From NCBI GenBank assembly GCA_028571685.1, contig CM053156.1, positions 83,703,049-83,767,048 of the forward strand: DNA of 64,000 nucleotides, given 5' to 3'. Made by a program: the position numbers and the translations under genes. Each line of letters begins with the position of its first letter. Position 1 is the first letter of the stretch. Below, one piece after another: positions 21,240 through 33,781 of the stretch. The notes under the pieces were generated by a model. The model worked only from the letters and a program-made list of their open reading frames with translations. It made no database searches and had not been told where the DNA came from. Source of the stretch: Heterohyrax brucei. Taxonomy: Eukaryota; Chordata; Mammalia; Hyracoidea; Procaviidae.

Positions 21240-22170
21240 TTGAAATGAAAGTGTGGCAGACACCCAAATAGAGACCCATAAAACTATTAAGAGTAATTTG
21301 ACTTTGGTGAAGGGTACGGCGGTGCCCAATACTGGAAGAACCAGCGTAACCTGTACACGGCAAGGTTATGGAAGCTCCATAGATGCATCCGAGTACCCTG
21401 AGGGACAGAATTACTGGGCTGAGGGCTGTGGAGACCATGGTCTTAGGGACCATTTAGCTTAACTTATCATAACATAGTTTATAAAGACAATGCTCTACCT
21501 TCTTCTTTGGTGAGAAGTATCTCACCAAAGGGTCTGAAAAGCCTGTATCTAGGATGCTTCACTGGTCCTACCCCTTCGGGAACAAGGAAGAAAGAAGAAA
21601 ATTAAAGATACAAGGGAAAGATGAGTCCAAGGGACTATGGACCACATCTACCATGGCCTTTGCCAGACTAAGTCCAGCACAGCTAAATAGTGCCTGGCTA
21701 CCGCCAACAACTTCTCTGACAGGGGTCACAATAGAATGTGCCAGACAGAACTGGAGGAAAATGTAGAATAAAATTCTAACTCAAAAAAGAAAGACCAGAG
21801 TTGCTGGCCTGACAGAGACTAAAGACACTGAGAGAATACGGCCCCTGGACAGGCTTTTACCTCAGTAATAAAGTCATTCCTAAAGTCCTTCGGTAAAAAA
21901 TTTAGGCCGGTAAAACAGAAAGAAAACAAAAGCATACCCTAGCCCGGGGGCAAGGACTAGAAGTCAGGAAAGGACAGGAAAGCTGCTAACAGGGAACCCA
22001 TGATCAAGTAAGGGAGACTGTTGACTTGCCATGGGGTTGCTAACCTATGTCACAAGATAATATGTATACTAATTATTTAGTGAGAAGCTCATTTGTTCTG
22101 TAAACTGTCTAAAGTACAGTTATAGAAAAATAAAATTAAGAGTTAAAAAAGTTAAAGAATAATTTTAGTG
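21240..22170 (+). mobile_element. L1 LINE, 3' UTR only
   Basis: It begins near 'gtggcagacacccaaataga', runs through a long afrothere-type L1 3' UTR ('gaccatggtcttagggacca', 'gcctggctaccgccaacaac', 'ctaacctatgtcacaagat') and ends A-rich near 22140. No ORF2 is present. The 70-codon frames here are non-coding UTR. Confidence 0.82.
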
Positions 22171-23356
22171 ATTATTATGTAATAAAATCAAATACTGCAA
22201 AAATGTCTTTCAAGGTATATAGGAACAAGGACCATCATTCAGCAACTCTTTCCTTAGAAAGTAGAAATGCTCTGCCTTCAAATGCAAATTTGTTTTCTTG
22301 ATCATGTCACGGATCCAACTCGACGGCACTTGGCTGGCTGGCTTGGCGATCATGCCACCTTGCCAAACCTGTCTACAGAGCACAGAGCGATTTATTTTCT
22401 TCCAGCTTGGTTGAGGGTCTTTTCCTGTGGGGTGAGTGCCCTGAACTTTGTCGTTTACGCTGTCTCTTCCTTGCTACTTTCTTTTGGCTTTTCTACAAGT
22501 CAACTTGAAAATTCCCCTATTTTCTCTCTCCAGCTGCTCTGCTCTGGGGTGAAGGTCTGCTATGTTGAACTTAAGGTTGCACTCGGACCATCATTATTTT
22601 GATTCTCGGTTGAAGGTCAGCACTGGAGGTCTCTGCCTCAGGAGGAAAAAGCAGACTATAGAAGGAGGAATTTGACACTGGATTGTATGTCATAGCTGGT
22701 CATGACTCACATGAAGCCTCTTGGTGTTTTTCTTTCTGTGGGATCAGGATTGACCCTTGTCTTCAGCTTTGTCCTCCTTGGGCTCCTACCTCACAAGGTG
22801 AAAGTGCAGACAGAGGCATAAGCAGAGCCAACAGGAAAGGAGATAGAGTGTTTGTCTTATCCTGCTCTCTCCCTTCTGTCTGAGACTTTCTCCCTTATCT
22901 TCATTCCTTCTCTAAAATTTGTCCTGAATTTGAGCTTGACTGATGGTTGAGATTTAGTGATTTATTATTCTCCAGCAAAGGAATGTGCTTCCTTTCAGAT
23001 GTGTGTCTTTAAAAGTTTTATTCTAATGTCCACTGGCACCCCACAGGCAGTAAGAGAAAGAATGTCTGCAGAAGCTCAGTGAGACAATTTTGTGAGTGCA
23101 ATCAAAGCCACTGAAAGGCAAAGCTGAGTACCCATGAAAGGCATACGGAAGTGATGCAGACCAAAGCCAGCTGCATGAACGGAGGACGGAGGGAACTGGG
23201 GACAAGTGAAGGGCAGAAGGGATTAAGAGCCAGGAAGCTTTACTTTTGGAGAAGAGGCTGCTAGGTGGCAACTGGGTAAAACTAAGACTTGCAAACAACT
23301 TCCAAATCTCGCCTCCCATCTCTCTATAGAAAGGACTGAAGAAACCACAAGAAGGA
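22171..23356. other. Unassigned
   Basis: Open frames at 22267-22602 (111 codons) and 23023-23385 (120 codons, reverse) show no recognisable domain. They lack exon-like context that I can see. Confidence 0.4.
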
Positions 23357-23528
23357 GCTCTGTCATCAAGTGGGTCCTGACTCATAGCAAATGTGTCGGG
23401 TTTCCAAGGCTGTGAACCTTGATGGAAGCGGACTGCTACATGTTTCTCCCGTGGAGCTGCTGGTGGTTTTCAACTGCCAACCTTTTGGCTAACAGTTGAG
23501 CACTTAACCACTGTACCGCCAGGGCTCC
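23357..23528 (-). mobile_element. AfroSINE, long form
   Basis: Reverse copy: 'catcaagtgggtcctgactc' tail region to 'ctgtaccgccagggctcc' head. Confidence 0.92.
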
Positions 23529-23544
23529 TAAATGACTAAAACAA

Positions 23545-23708
23545 AAACCAAACCAAACCCACTACCATCAAGTTGATTCTGATTCATAGCAACCCTATAG
23601 GACAAAACAGAACTGCCGCATAGAATTTTCAAGGAGTGACTGGTAGATTCAAATTGCTGATCTTTTTGGTTAGCAGCCGTAACTCTTAACCACTATACCA
23701 GCAGAGTT
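23545..23708 (-). mobile_element. AfroSINE, short form
   Basis: Complete reverse copy in the same orientation as, and 17 bp from, the preceding SINE. Confidence 0.94.
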
Positions 23709-24932
23709 GTGTACATCGAAATGTAAGGAAATCACTTTTAGAAATGGATACTTGGAAAGATGAAATAAACAGGCGAGAAATCTGGAGGTATTTCTCCCTG
23801 GAAAAATATCTAGGACGAACTAGTTTGAGAGAAGTGTGGCACAGCAGTCAAACTTGGAAAAACTCTCTAGCACTAAAGAAGAAGGTGTGACGGGATGGAG
23901 AAGGAGAGAGAGACATGTCATTATATCTGAAGATAGAAAACAGATATTTTGTAAATTTAACACTATTGTCCCTTTAAAAAACAGAAATGAACAGAGACTT
24001 CCTTAACAAGAAAAACAAGTCACATTAGAATTGATGCAGAATGTTTTCCGCATAATTACTAAAGATAGAGACAAGTTGAATCTGACCCCTATTATACAGT
24101 ATTGTTCTGAAAGTTCCAGCCAAAGCTGTCAAACAAGGCCCAGATGTAATTCTGACCTCTGGCTACTGCTGGTGCTGTGATAAATTGACCTCTTTTTCTG
24201 ACCTGGAAGTCTTGTGTCTTCTGATGGAACCCGGAAAACGGTGAGGTCAATGTGTTTGCTTGCAAGAAGGGTCAAGTCTCTAGTAGGGTACAATCGGGAT
24301 GTGAGGCACAGTCTCTCCGCCCCCCCCTTTTTTTTAACTTTGTGTGTCCGTTTTATAAAAGAAAGTAATATGAGTAACTTATGGAATTTCAAGGTATTAT
24401 CCGAGTGGCAGGTGATAAGCTCATGGTGCATGCATTCCCATTTCCCATTTTAATATCTTTTCATCAAGTAAATTCAGTTGGAGTGTGTGGGTTCTTTGTG
24501 TTTCAACCAAAGGCAATGGTACTTCTTGTTTCCTATCTCTCATGATACTGCTGATGGTCTTTTTTTTGATCCATCTTAAATTTTGACCTTCAGACCTTCT
24601 GAACCCAGGGCAAAAATCTTGTAAGTTTAACCAGTTGCTGTGTTCTTGCCACTGAAATCTACCAAATGTTCAAAGTCACTGTAGAGTTATTGTCCCTGAG
24701 ATTTGCTGAATTGAAGAGGTCAAAGAAGTTAAATATGCAGTTAGTTTGCCACTTACTAAGATGCCATCTTGCTAATTTTTCATTAAGAAACTTAGCAAAA
24801 ATAAGTGAAAAATAAGTAACAAACATCCCTGTGTAAATTATTCACATTTCCAAGTTACCTTGTTGCAATAAGGGCAGGCTGTCTTTCTCTCTGGGTCTGT
24901 CTATACTCCTGTCTCTATAAAAAAACACTACT
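23709..24932. other. Unassigned
   Basis: No repeat recognised. A C7-T8 homopolymer junction lies near 24323, and overlapping frames at 24129-24453 on both strands have no domain. Confidence 0.4.
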
Positions 24933-25265
24933 GTTATTTGCCGTTGCGCTGTTCCTCAGCTCATGGTGACTTCATGTTCAACGGAGCAAAACTCTGCATG
25001 GTCCTGCACCATTCCCATGATGGTGTATGGACTGGATGGCTGTGCTCCATCGGGTTTTTGGTAGCTGATATTCTGAAGTAGTTTGCTGGGCTTTTTCACC
25101 TGGCCTGTGTTAGTTGGGAAGTTCTGCTGAAACCTCTTCAGCACCATGGCCACACACATGTAAGCCTTCCCTAACAGATAGTAGTAACTGCATATGAAGT
25201 CCTTCTCTTGAACTTGGGTCTCCAGCATGCAAGGTGAGAATCCTACCACTGAACCGCCACTGCCT
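24933..25265 (-). mobile_element. Composite SINE with tRNA-Gly-like head
   Basis: Read on the minus strand it starts with a tRNA-Gly-like head at 25265-25195 ('ggcggttcagtggtagga', 'gagacccaagttcaag'). It then passes through RTE-like sequence to a tail near 'catggtcctgcaccattccc'. It has the same architecture as 16596-16920. Confidence 0.82.
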
Positions 25266-26132
25266 CATCAAAAAGCATTGCATCTGTACGTGGGTAGATG
25301 CAGACAACATGTCCATATACACTAATGGATCCATTCCTTCTTAACTTCTCTGTTTCTTTCTCCAGAGACAAACTTAGTTTTCTTATGCACAGTTTCCTTT
25401 TACAACATATGTATGTAGCTACAAACAAAGCAAAATTTTCTTTTGTCTGTGCAAAATTTGCATAATAGCATCACTGTAAAGTATCCTTTTGTAGTTTGCC
25501 TTCTGTCTCATAAGATTATGGTTTCGAGAGTACCCAGGTTGGTATGCACAGATCTGGTTCCCTCATCTGATCTACTGAAAAGCATTCCATGAACAGGCTG
25601 CAGCCTATTTCTTCACCTCCTAATCGAGGGACAGACACTTGGGGTGTTTCTACAGACACTAGTGCCATTTTCTAAATGGAGAAAATTGCGTTCAGGTACA
25701 AGAGGGACATAAAATAGTAGGAAGGAAATTTCTATTTTGCACTTTATAGTCAGAAGAAATATATGGTCATGTGGATTGACTACAGTGTTTATGTCTCTTG
25801 AGACTTTTCCAAAATAAACTAAATTTACCTCCTAGTTGTTACCTCCCCTGGAAGTTAATAGAAGGTCAATTGCAGTGTAAGAATATAATTGATGGAGGTT
25901 GGCAGTTTTCACATTATTTTCTTCAAAAAAAAAAAAATCCATGCTAAATTGAGTTGCTCCTTTTGTGTGATTTCCAACTCTACTGAAGACCATTTGCTTC
26001 CCTCCCCCCAGGTGCCCCGGTGTGTGTAGGAAGAAAGTGACCTATTGTCCCAGCACCAAACAAGAGACGAGTGCAGGCAAATACTTCTTTTTCTGAGTAC
26101 CTGATTTATCATGAACATTTTCAATGAATTTA
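25266..26132. other. Unassigned, possible old L1 trace
   Basis: 'ctgaaaagcattccatgaac' and 'cacttggggtgtttctacag' (about 25575-25655) are weakly like a reverse L1 3' region. An A13 run lies near 25927. Confidence 0.35.
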
Positions 26133-26356
26133 AAGCAGTGATTCTCAACCAGGGGCTGTTTTTTCCCTCCAGAGAAAATTTTGCAGATTCTGGGGACATT
26201 TTTGATCATCACAACTGGGGTAGGGTGTTACTGGTGTCTTGTGGGCAGAGGCCAGGGATGCTGCTAAACATCTTACAATGTGTGCGACAGTCCCCACAAC
26301 AGACTATTATCTGGCCCCAAATGTCAACAGTGCTTAGGTCTGAGAAGCCTTGATTT
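26133..26356 (+). mobile_element. MER5A-type hAT element
   Basis: 'agtgattctcaaccaggggc' at the left, 'gggatgctgctaaacatctt' in the middle and 'tgtcaacagtgcttaggtct' at the right match the MER5 non-autonomous Charlie family across its full length. Confidence 0.92.
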
Positions 26357-26846
26357 AAAGAAGCAGAAACCAAAATTACGTATCTTGTGTGTTGTCTTTT
26401 TATTCCGGGAGAACACCTGAATTGGTGCCTGGTGTTACACTGTCTTGGCTGAAGAAATACAGTAAGTTATCAGGTGAACAAAGCGTACTTCCTGATGTCC
26501 TCTTTCCCATGCCCAGTTACCCGTCAGAGGTGATTCTTATTCCTCCCACCTCTCTATTATGTAAGCTCTCAGCTCCCTTTGAAAGCTCTTCCAGCTCCAA
26601 GCCTACATATCCCTTGGAGGTAGAGCTGAGCAAATCAGAACACTTCATCTTCCTGAGTTTACTTTTTCCCTGAGTTTGTTCTTCCTATCCATGGAACTAA
26701 CCTCCAGCCAATGGCAACACTTGGCTAGTTCCATAGAAACTGAATAGGAAGGGCCATCTCCTGCAATCTGAGAAGTCATGGTGCCCTGCATGGGATCAGC
26801 TGGTCAGTCTGCTCAAGTTTGGCTTCATTTGATTGAAACCAATTGT
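26357..26846. other. Unassigned
   Basis: No repeat recognised. The frame at 26389-26673 (94 codons) has no domain. Confidence 0.4.
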
Positions 26847-27125
26847 ATCAGTTTCCCAGGACTGCCATAGCAAGTAATCACACACCATGAGGCTTCCAAC
26901 AACCTAAATTTTTTATCTCACAGTTCTGGTAGTTAGTAATCTGAATGCTCTAGAAGAAGGTCTTTTCATGTCTTTCTGAGCTTTGGGGAGTTCCAGGTGC
27001 TCCTTGGCTTATAGTAGCATGACTACAATCCATGCTTCTGTCTTCATGGTGGCCATCTTCCCTGTTTCTGTCTCTGTCTCTGTCTCTAGCAAAAGATCCT
27101 GATGACTTTGGTCAACAACTGAATC
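26847..27125 (-). mobile_element. MLT1 LTR (MaLR), partial
   Basis: Starts 'tgtatcagtttcccaggact' and continues with 'ctcacagttctggtagttag', the complement of the MLT1 3' end. It is truncated on the other side. Confidence 0.82.
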
Positions 27126-27166
27126 CAGTCATCCTTTAATAGTTTTGCTTATAACTTTGTTTTCTA

Positions 27167-27258
27167 ATGTGTATATGTATGTATGCAATATATATACATG
27201 CATATATGAGTGTGTGCATATACATGTGTGTATGTGTATATATATATATATATAAAAT
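27167..27258. repeat. (TA)n/(TG)n microsatellite
   Basis: Alternating 'gtatatgtatgtatgcaata', TG runs and a final (TA)9-10 tract. Confidence 0.92.
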
Positions 27259-27270
27259 ATGAATTTTATT

Positions 27271-27483
27271 GAGTCCCTGGGTGGTTCAAACTGTTATATG
27301 CTCAATTACTAGCCAAAAGGCTAGCAGTTTGAACCTACACGGAGGCACCTAGAAAGACATGTCTGGAAATCTATTTTCTAAAGGTTACAGGCTTGAAAAC
27401 CCTATAGAGCACAGTTTTACTCTGACAAACATGGGTTGCCGTGAGTCAAAATCAATTTTATGGCAACCAAGAATAACAATAAC
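27271..27483 (+). mobile_element. AfroSINE, long form
   Basis: Head 'gtccctgggtggttcaaact' to tail 'atggcaaccaagaataacaa'. It is flanked by 'atgaatttt' at 27259-27267 and 27484-27492, a 9-bp target duplication immediately after the TA repeat. Confidence 0.93.
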
Positions 27484-28533
27484 ATGAATTTTGCATTATG
27501 ATAGTGCCACTTATGAACATTGGTCACCTTTTGTTGTTTTGGTGTATCTTGTAATTTTTCACGTATGCTAGGCACTTTTGTGTATTAGACACTGAACTAC
27601 GTTCACCCACAGAAAAGCGTGTGTCTCATCCTTTATCAGGCCACTTGAGTGAGGGATAGAATCAGTTTGGTCTGTAGATAAGTGAGGGTAAGATCTACGT
27701 AGCTTTGGGAGGTTCCCATTCGCTACTGACCTCAATGGTTTTACAGGCGTGGTCAAGATTTTCCTATAAGCAAGGCTTGGGCAATGAGTGCTTTGGGATA
27801 GTGGAGCCCTGTTATGTTTTGCTGCTAGAGAACCAGCCTCCTGAAATATGGGGGATTTTTTTCTGCGTGAAAGTGCAGTTGGCAGCAATATGGGTCAGTA
27901 AGGAGTTCCCCTTGTTTCTAGTGCTGCCCTGGCTTCTTGTGCCTTCAGTGAAAGCTCTCTCAGAACCCAGACTACAGCAGGTAAAAGAAAACCCAGAGTA
28001 GGTTTCATAGACTCCAGTTTTCTTTTTTTGCCTGTGCTCTTTCAGGGAGTGACTGCTTTACACCTGGTGGAAGTGCCACATGACTCACATGAAGATTCTT
28101 CTTAGCTCTCCTGTTCTACTCCTAGCCTTTGGTGTTTTACCCACAGTTGGTGAAAATGTCAAGGAAAGGGTTTATAGGCATTTGCAGACTCACTCTATAG
28201 CTTCAAATCCTCAAGGTTTCTGTCATATAAGCCAATACATGGCCATTTAAAGTTTGTTCTCTCAAAAGTCAATTATCTTTCCTCCAGCAGTCTACTAGAG
28301 ATGAAAACATGCATAGGTCTATTCCCTTCTTTGAAGAGCTGGTCCTTTTTTGGAATTTGAATGTTACAAAGCCATGGCTATGCCTTAAAAGTATACATGC
28401 ACAAATTTGTGGGGAATTTTCTATGCAATTTCTGCTTTGGCAGCAGGTCAGTGGACAGCTTATATGTGAAGAACAGACAGAGTTACGAAAAATTAAATAG
28501 AACTCAAAACTCTCAAATGCCTTCATTGTACTA
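27484..28533. other. Unassigned
   Basis: No repeat assigned; frames at 27568-27888 (reverse) and 27705-28001 overlap and lack domains. Confidence 0.4.
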
Positions 28534-28760
28534 GACAAACAGTCATTGAGTGCCTACTGTGAGCCAGGAACTGTGCCAAGCACCGAGAAGAGAACCACGA
28601 GCAATGGAGACAGAGTCTCTGTCTTCCGGGAGGTCACATTGTACAGTGGGACAAATAACGCATAACAACTGACAGTGATGAAGTGGGATGCTTAACAATT
28701 TATAACTAAGAACTAACCGGAGAAGTAACTGGAAAGTATGACTGATTCAATGCAGCCGTG
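28534..28760 (-). mobile_element. L2 LINE fragment
   Basis: 'cattgagtgcctactgtgag', 'ccaggaactgtgccaagcac' and 'gggaggtcacattgtacagt' are the complement of the L2 3' end. Confidence 0.8.
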
Positions 28761-29164
28761 AGAATGTGGTTACAGAAGAGGATCTGCCTTGGAAACCATG
28801 GTGAACAGTCCATACTCAAATTATAGAAACTTTGCAACTTTGCCAACGACATAGATATAGAGATGATAATATAATTATTTTAGCTGAATACTAAGAAGTC
28901 TACCAAATTCCAGTATAATATACTGCTTTTGTTCCTTAATGATACAGTGTAATATCTTGTTGGCTAGTATAATGGTTACTAACTTATGTGGAACATTTAG
29001 TTCTTTGTTTAAAAAACAAATAAATAAATAAAAGGTGTAGGGATTTTAGTGGCATTAGTACCGAGGTCACTTGGGTACTTAATTCAGCCGCATGCATATC
29101 AAGAGCAACTCTATGATCCATGACTAGACTGTGAGACTTATTTAAGATTTGTGGCTATTAAACA
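28761..29164. other. Unassigned
   Basis: No repeat recognised; 'aaacaaataaataaataaaa' near 29010 is a simple A-rich tract. Confidence 0.4.
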
Positions 29165-29320
29165 TTCATGTTAAATAGTCCCTTCACTTTCCTTTTGTGT
29201 AAAATGCAAACAAGAGTGCCTAACTGAAATGGCTGTTACGAGAATTAAATAAAGTAACTTAACAGTAGAACAGGGTTTCTTGGATTATGCACTTAGTAAC
29301 TGACAATTATTAATATTCAC
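29165..29320 (+). mobile_element. MIR SINE
   Basis: 'cactttccttttgtgtaaaa', 'acgagaattaaataaagtaa' and 'acttagtaactgacaattat' match the central and 3' MIR regions. Confidence 0.75.
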
Positions 29321-29414
29321 ATTACCTCTCATCTAACCCATATTTCTGTGAAAATTCCAGGAATAAATAAGTAATTCCAAAAAGAGTCCTAGGGCAGGAC
29401 TCTTGGATGGCTTT

Positions 29415-30115
29415 TCAATCTTTCATTTATTTAGTTATTTAATAATGAGCCCTGGTGGCACAGTGGTTAAAGAGCACAACTGCTAACCCTCCAAGTACTT
29501 CACTAGAGGACAATGTGGCAGTTTGCCTCCCTAGAGATTGCAGCCTTAGAAACTCTACTCTGTCACTTGGGGCAGTGCTAGTCTGTCCTGTAGGGTCTGT
29601 ATGAATCCAAATCAACTCAGCATCATTGGGTCTTAGATTTATTGGCTGCCATGTGCAAGGCTCAGTGTTAAGATACTTGTTTAACTGAGGTTCTAGGGAT
29701 ACAGAAGTGGAGAAGCCAGATAATGTTGCTCTCCTTGTGAACCTTATATTCTTATTAGGAGTTCAGATCATAAACAAGTGACCCAGTTAATATATTGGAT
29801 CATTTCAGTGAAGAGTTCCCTAAAAAAAATTAATAATGGAATACAGTAGACAGTAACTGTAAGATGCATAGTACTGCCTTTTAAAGGGAAGTGAGAAGAT
29901 TTTTTTGAGACAGAGTGAATAGTAGGAATGAATTAGGGACATCCTCATCTTGGAGAAGGTCACTCTAGGCAGGAGGAATGGATAGCAGCAAATCCTAAAA
30001 CATTACAGAAGCAGAAAGAAGACCAGTGAGGCAAGGGTGGACTGAATGAAGGAAGAGTGTTAGAAGATGAATTTTGAGTAGTAAGCAGGGCCTGATTATG
30101 GGAGTGCCACTAGAC
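29415..30115 (-). mobile_element. L2 LINE, reverse, split by a SINE
   Basis: Starts 'ttcatttatttagttattta' and resumes after the SINE with 'ggctgccatgtgcaaggctc', then runs through 'cttgtgaaccttatattct' and 'agcctaggcagg'-like L2 sequence ('tctaggcaggaggaatgg'). Confidence 0.75.
29446..29632 (+). mobile_element. AfroSINE, long form
   Basis: Head 'gagccctggtggcacagtgg' to tail 'aaatcaactcagcatcattg'; the B-box region is partly deleted. Inserted in the L2. Confidence 0.9.
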
Positions 30116-30117
30116 TC

Positions 30118-30276
30118 AGGAAACCCTGACGGTGTAGTGGTGAAACGCTGTATCTGCTCACTAAAAGATGAGCAGTTTGGATCTGCTAGGCACTCCTTGG
30201 AAACTCTATGGGGCAGGTCTATTCCATCCAGTAGGGTCACTATGAGTCAAAATCAACTGAACAGCAGTGAGTTTAT
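30118..30276 (+). mobile_element. AfroSINE, short form
   Basis: Head 'ggaaaccctgacggtgtagt' to tail 'tcaactgaacagcagtgagt'. Confidence 0.94.
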
Positions 30277-30600
30277 ATTAGACCAAGGTAGCTGAGTGGT
30301 ATACACAGTTAATACATTTGACTTTTCGACAAAGATTAGACAGGCCTATAAAATAAGCACTAACACCTATGAGGAATATGTTTCTTAGTTCTATGAACTA
30401 TATAAGACCAAATGGGCAACTCCTGCTCAAAAGCAAAATGAGAAGGTGGGGTGGGACAGGAAAGCTGAATAAACAGACACAGGGAGCTCAGGGTGAAAAG
30501 GGTGACAGTGCTGTCACATTGTAGGGATTACAACCAATGTCACAAAACAGCATGTGTACAAATTTTTGAATGAACAACTGACGTGAGCTCTAAACTTTCA
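30277..30600 (+). mobile_element. L1 LINE 3' UTR end
   Basis: 'gacaggaaagctgaataaac' and 'ccaatgtcacaaaacagcat' match the 3' UTR type also seen at 21240-22170. It ends in an A-rich tail (30601 on), next to a reverse SINE. Confidence 0.78.
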
Positions 30601-30630
30601 CCTAAAAACAAAACAAAAACAAACAAACAA

Positions 30631-30784
30631 AAACCTATTGCCGTCTAGTTGATTCCAACTCATAGCAACCCTATAGGACAGAGTAGAAGTGACCCATAGA
30701 GTTCCCAAGAGCAGCTGGTGGCTTCAAACTTTCAACGTTTTGTTTAGCAGCTATAGTTCTTAACCACTATACCACCAGGGCTCC
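30631..30784 (-). mobile_element. AfroSINE, short form
   Basis: Reverse copy beginning 'aaacctattgccgtctagtt', directly after the L1 A-rich tail, and ending 'ataccaccagggctcc'. Confidence 0.93.
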
Positions 30785-30833
30785 AAACTTTCATCCAAAG
30801 CATAAGAATTTTTTTTTTTTTAAGTTAATGTAT

Positions 30834-30988
30834 TTAGCTGATAACCAAAAGGCCATGGGTTGAAGTCCACCAGAAGCACCTTGGAAGAAAAGGCTGGTGA
30901 CCTACTGAAAAATCTGCCATTGAAAACCCTGCAGAGTACAGTTCTACTCTGACAGATGCACCATGAGTTCGGGTGGACTTGGTGACAA
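30834..30988 (+). mobile_element. AfroSINE, long form, 5'-truncated
   Basis: Lacks the tRNA head; starts 'tagctgataaccaaaaggcc' and ends 'gtggacttggtgacaactgt'. Confidence 0.85.
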
Positions 30989-31145
30989 CTGTTTATTAAA
31001 AGAAGGCAGGAAATAATGACAATGTTCGTGCATTGTGAAGAACACAACCACCATCACTAAACAACTTGTGTAGAAACAGTTGCAAAGGAACTTAAACTGC
31101 TCTGTAAACTTTTGCCAAAAACACAATAAAATGTTATTTTTTTGA
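30989..31145 (+). mobile_element. Probable L1 3' end
   Basis: 'ctgctctgtaaacttttgcc' followed by 'acaataaaatgttattttt' resembles an L1 3' terminus with its polyadenylation signal. Confidence 0.5.
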
Positions 31146-31779
31146 AAACGTAAGGCAGGGATTTAGTTTTTGAAATGAAATTCTATAGTGAAATAAAATC
31201 CTTCTGAACTCAAAAAAAATCTTTAATTTCTTTAATATATTTACTGATAAAATTCTACACATGATAAAATTCACCTATTTTCGGTGTATAGTTTTGTTAA
31301 CTTCAAATTCCCCTCTCCCCCTGGTAACACTAATCTTTTTTTTTTTTTTTATCTGAGGGGAATATTGTGATCTGACTTTGATTTTTCTTTCTTTCTTTTT
31401 TTTTTCCCCCCTGACTTTGCTGCTTGCTGTAGAGATAGATAATGGATTATGGAAAAGCCAGGCTGGAAGGAGAAAGGCCAACAGTCACCCAGCGGGGAAT
31501 GAAAGTCTTCTGACAGAGAGAGAAGGGAGAGAAGATGATGGAAGCAGGCTGTGTTCCACCAATCGAGATGATAGCACTAACATTTTGGACAGGGAAGAAT
31601 TTAGGAACACAGCAGAATCCAGGCTGATTCTATGGTTTTCTTTACTTCAGCAACTAAGTCACTATTAACAGGAAAGTGGAACAAACAAACAAATAAAAAT
31701 CACGTTTGGTCTTAGACATACTAAGCTTAAGAAAAATTTCTAATCTGTATCTTGAGGATTAGACTACAGAGGATACCAA
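31146..31779. other. Unassigned, with homopolymer tracts
   Basis: T18 near 31337 and a T/C-rich tract near 31380-31410; nothing else recognised. Confidence 0.4.
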
Positions 31780-31982
31780 GACCAAGCCCACTGCTCGAGT
31801 CAATTGCAACTTGTGGAGATCCCTTATGTTGCAGAATAGAATGGTGCACTATAGAATTTTCTCAGCTACAATCTTTTCAGAAACAGATTTCCAGGTTTTC
31901 TTCTGTAGCACCACTAGGTGGATTTGAACTGCCCATCTTTAGGTCAATAGTCAAGCACATGCTTTTTGCACCATCCACAGAC
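31780..31982 (-). mobile_element. AfroSINE, long form
   Basis: 'accaagcccactgctcgagt' tail, 'agctacaatcttttcagaaa' long-form block and a degraded head ending 'gcaccatccacaga'. Confidence 0.88.
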
Positions 31983-33112
31983 TTGATGCTGTGAAGGAAG
32001 TCAGTGTAAAAGTCTGTAACATGGGAGAGAGCTGAAGACTCAGGATCGAACTGTGACAGCTATCAGTGGATAACTCTCCTATCCAAAGTTACTAAGCTTT
32101 GGAGACCTGGAATAGAATCTCTACAGCAAAGAAAAAGAAAAGAAAAATGGGAGGACATTTAAAGCACTTAGACTCCGGAGACCCCTGCCGACAGAAACAA
32201 CTACTAGAAAACAGGTCTGTCTGGTGTCAAAGAAAAGAAAATTTCTCCCATTTCCTTGAGTTGGTTCCTTCAAGCAAGAGCCAAACCTGGAGAAAATTCT
32301 TTGCAGGGCAGTTCTGACAGTATAGAATACCAGCAATGCCTGCACTTTGAGCAAGCCTTCCTATGCTTAACATTTGTTGTGAGTGGAGCCCTAAAATTTT
32401 ACCACCTTCCATAAACATTTATTGTTTTTCTGGGTATCCAACTGGAAGCAGAAAGTGCTCTATCGTATATCCCTTGAAATATGTCAACACCAAAGACATA
32501 GCATATTATGCATGTCAGGTATGTGACACAGAATGTATGTCCCAAGAGAAGAGGCTTGGATAGAAAGAGGAATGAGCCATTGTCCCCACAACCATTTTTA
32601 CAGCAGCACCAGTGGCATTTTCACCACTGTATTGCGTTTTTCTAGTCAGCCCTAACAAGCTTTGCAGACCATGTGGTTTGTACACATTCTGGCAACAGAT
32701 TTCACTCTTTCGTTTTATCACACAACTCAAACCTTATTACTTCTTCATTGTATTGCAGTTTGGATTTTGATTTTTATGACCATTTTCTCAAATGCCTGGG
32801 CACTTTATAAATTTATGACTTTTATTGCAAATCAATGAATTTTATCCACCAATTACTCAGTAAGGGTGTGCCGTATAGAATAAACTATGCTACTGTCTTC
32901 CACTTTTCACTCCAGGGGAAATTTTAAATTAAAAAAAAAAAATGAGCACATGGCAGGAATGAGGAGGTAGATAGAGCAAGGAGGGGGTGGAATTGATGAG
33001 CAGAGTAGACTGAGGCCAACAAGATTTTGTTTTTCTTGAATAAGGCATCTCATTGTATACATCGCTAGGGCTTTTTATATTCCTCAAAAAGTCATTGGAA
33101 TGGGGGACTTAA
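31983..33112. other. Unassigned
   Basis: No repeat recognised; an A13 run lies near 32930. Short frames on both strands (32099-32730) have no domain. Confidence 0.4.
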
Positions 33113-33345
33113 GATAGTAGTTTTCAGTGGGGGACCATTTTGCTCTCCTTTTCAAGAGATGTTTGGCAGTATCTGAAGACCTTTCTGATTATCTCAACTG
33201 AGATGTAGGCATTAACATTGTTGTCTAGTGGGTAGAGACCAGAAATGCTATTAAACAACTTCAATGCACAGGGCACATCCCCCCACAAACAAAGAATGAT
33301 CTAGCCTCAAATGTCAAGTAGTTCTGAGGTTGAAAACCTTTTCTT
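33113..33345 (+). mobile_element. MER5A-type hAT element
   Basis: 'tagttttcagtgggggacca', 'gagaccagaaatgctattaa' and 'tctgaggttgaaaacctttt': a more diverged copy than the one at 26133. Confidence 0.88.
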
Positions 33346-33769
33346 TAGGACACAAGGCATAATGATTTGTCCCTGGTCACATAGGTCTATACCCTCAAAA
33401 AGAAGTTTTGCTCATTTTTTGTGTGTGTTTACATTTTTTCCCAGACCTAAATCATTAAAGAGTTTGAAATTTGAAAGGGTTGCAAACAGGTTAATACTAT
33501 TAACTGACGTTTGGGAGATGTGAATTACCTAGCTAAATTGGTTTGTCCAAATGCCTGCAAGTGGTTGAAGCTGAGTTCCCTAAACACAGCTTATAAACTC
33601 ATTAGAGAACTCAATATTAATCATTCAGAATAGCCTTCCAAGCCATTCACTGGGGTGAAATAGTTGATGAAAAATTTATTTAACATTGCTTTCATCCTAA
33701 ATAAATGGAGGATTGACTGACCAGCCAAAAGTTTTGTTAGACTGACAAACTGAAATGAAGATAATTAAT
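33346..33769. other. Unassigned
   Basis: Nothing recognised; it ends at the left 12-bp direct repeat of the half-length L1. Confidence 0.4.
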
Positions 33770-33781
33770 TAATTTATTCTT

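Noticed and set aside
22267..22602. 111-codon frame as a gene or exon
   Set aside because: No recognisable domain and no supporting splice structure.
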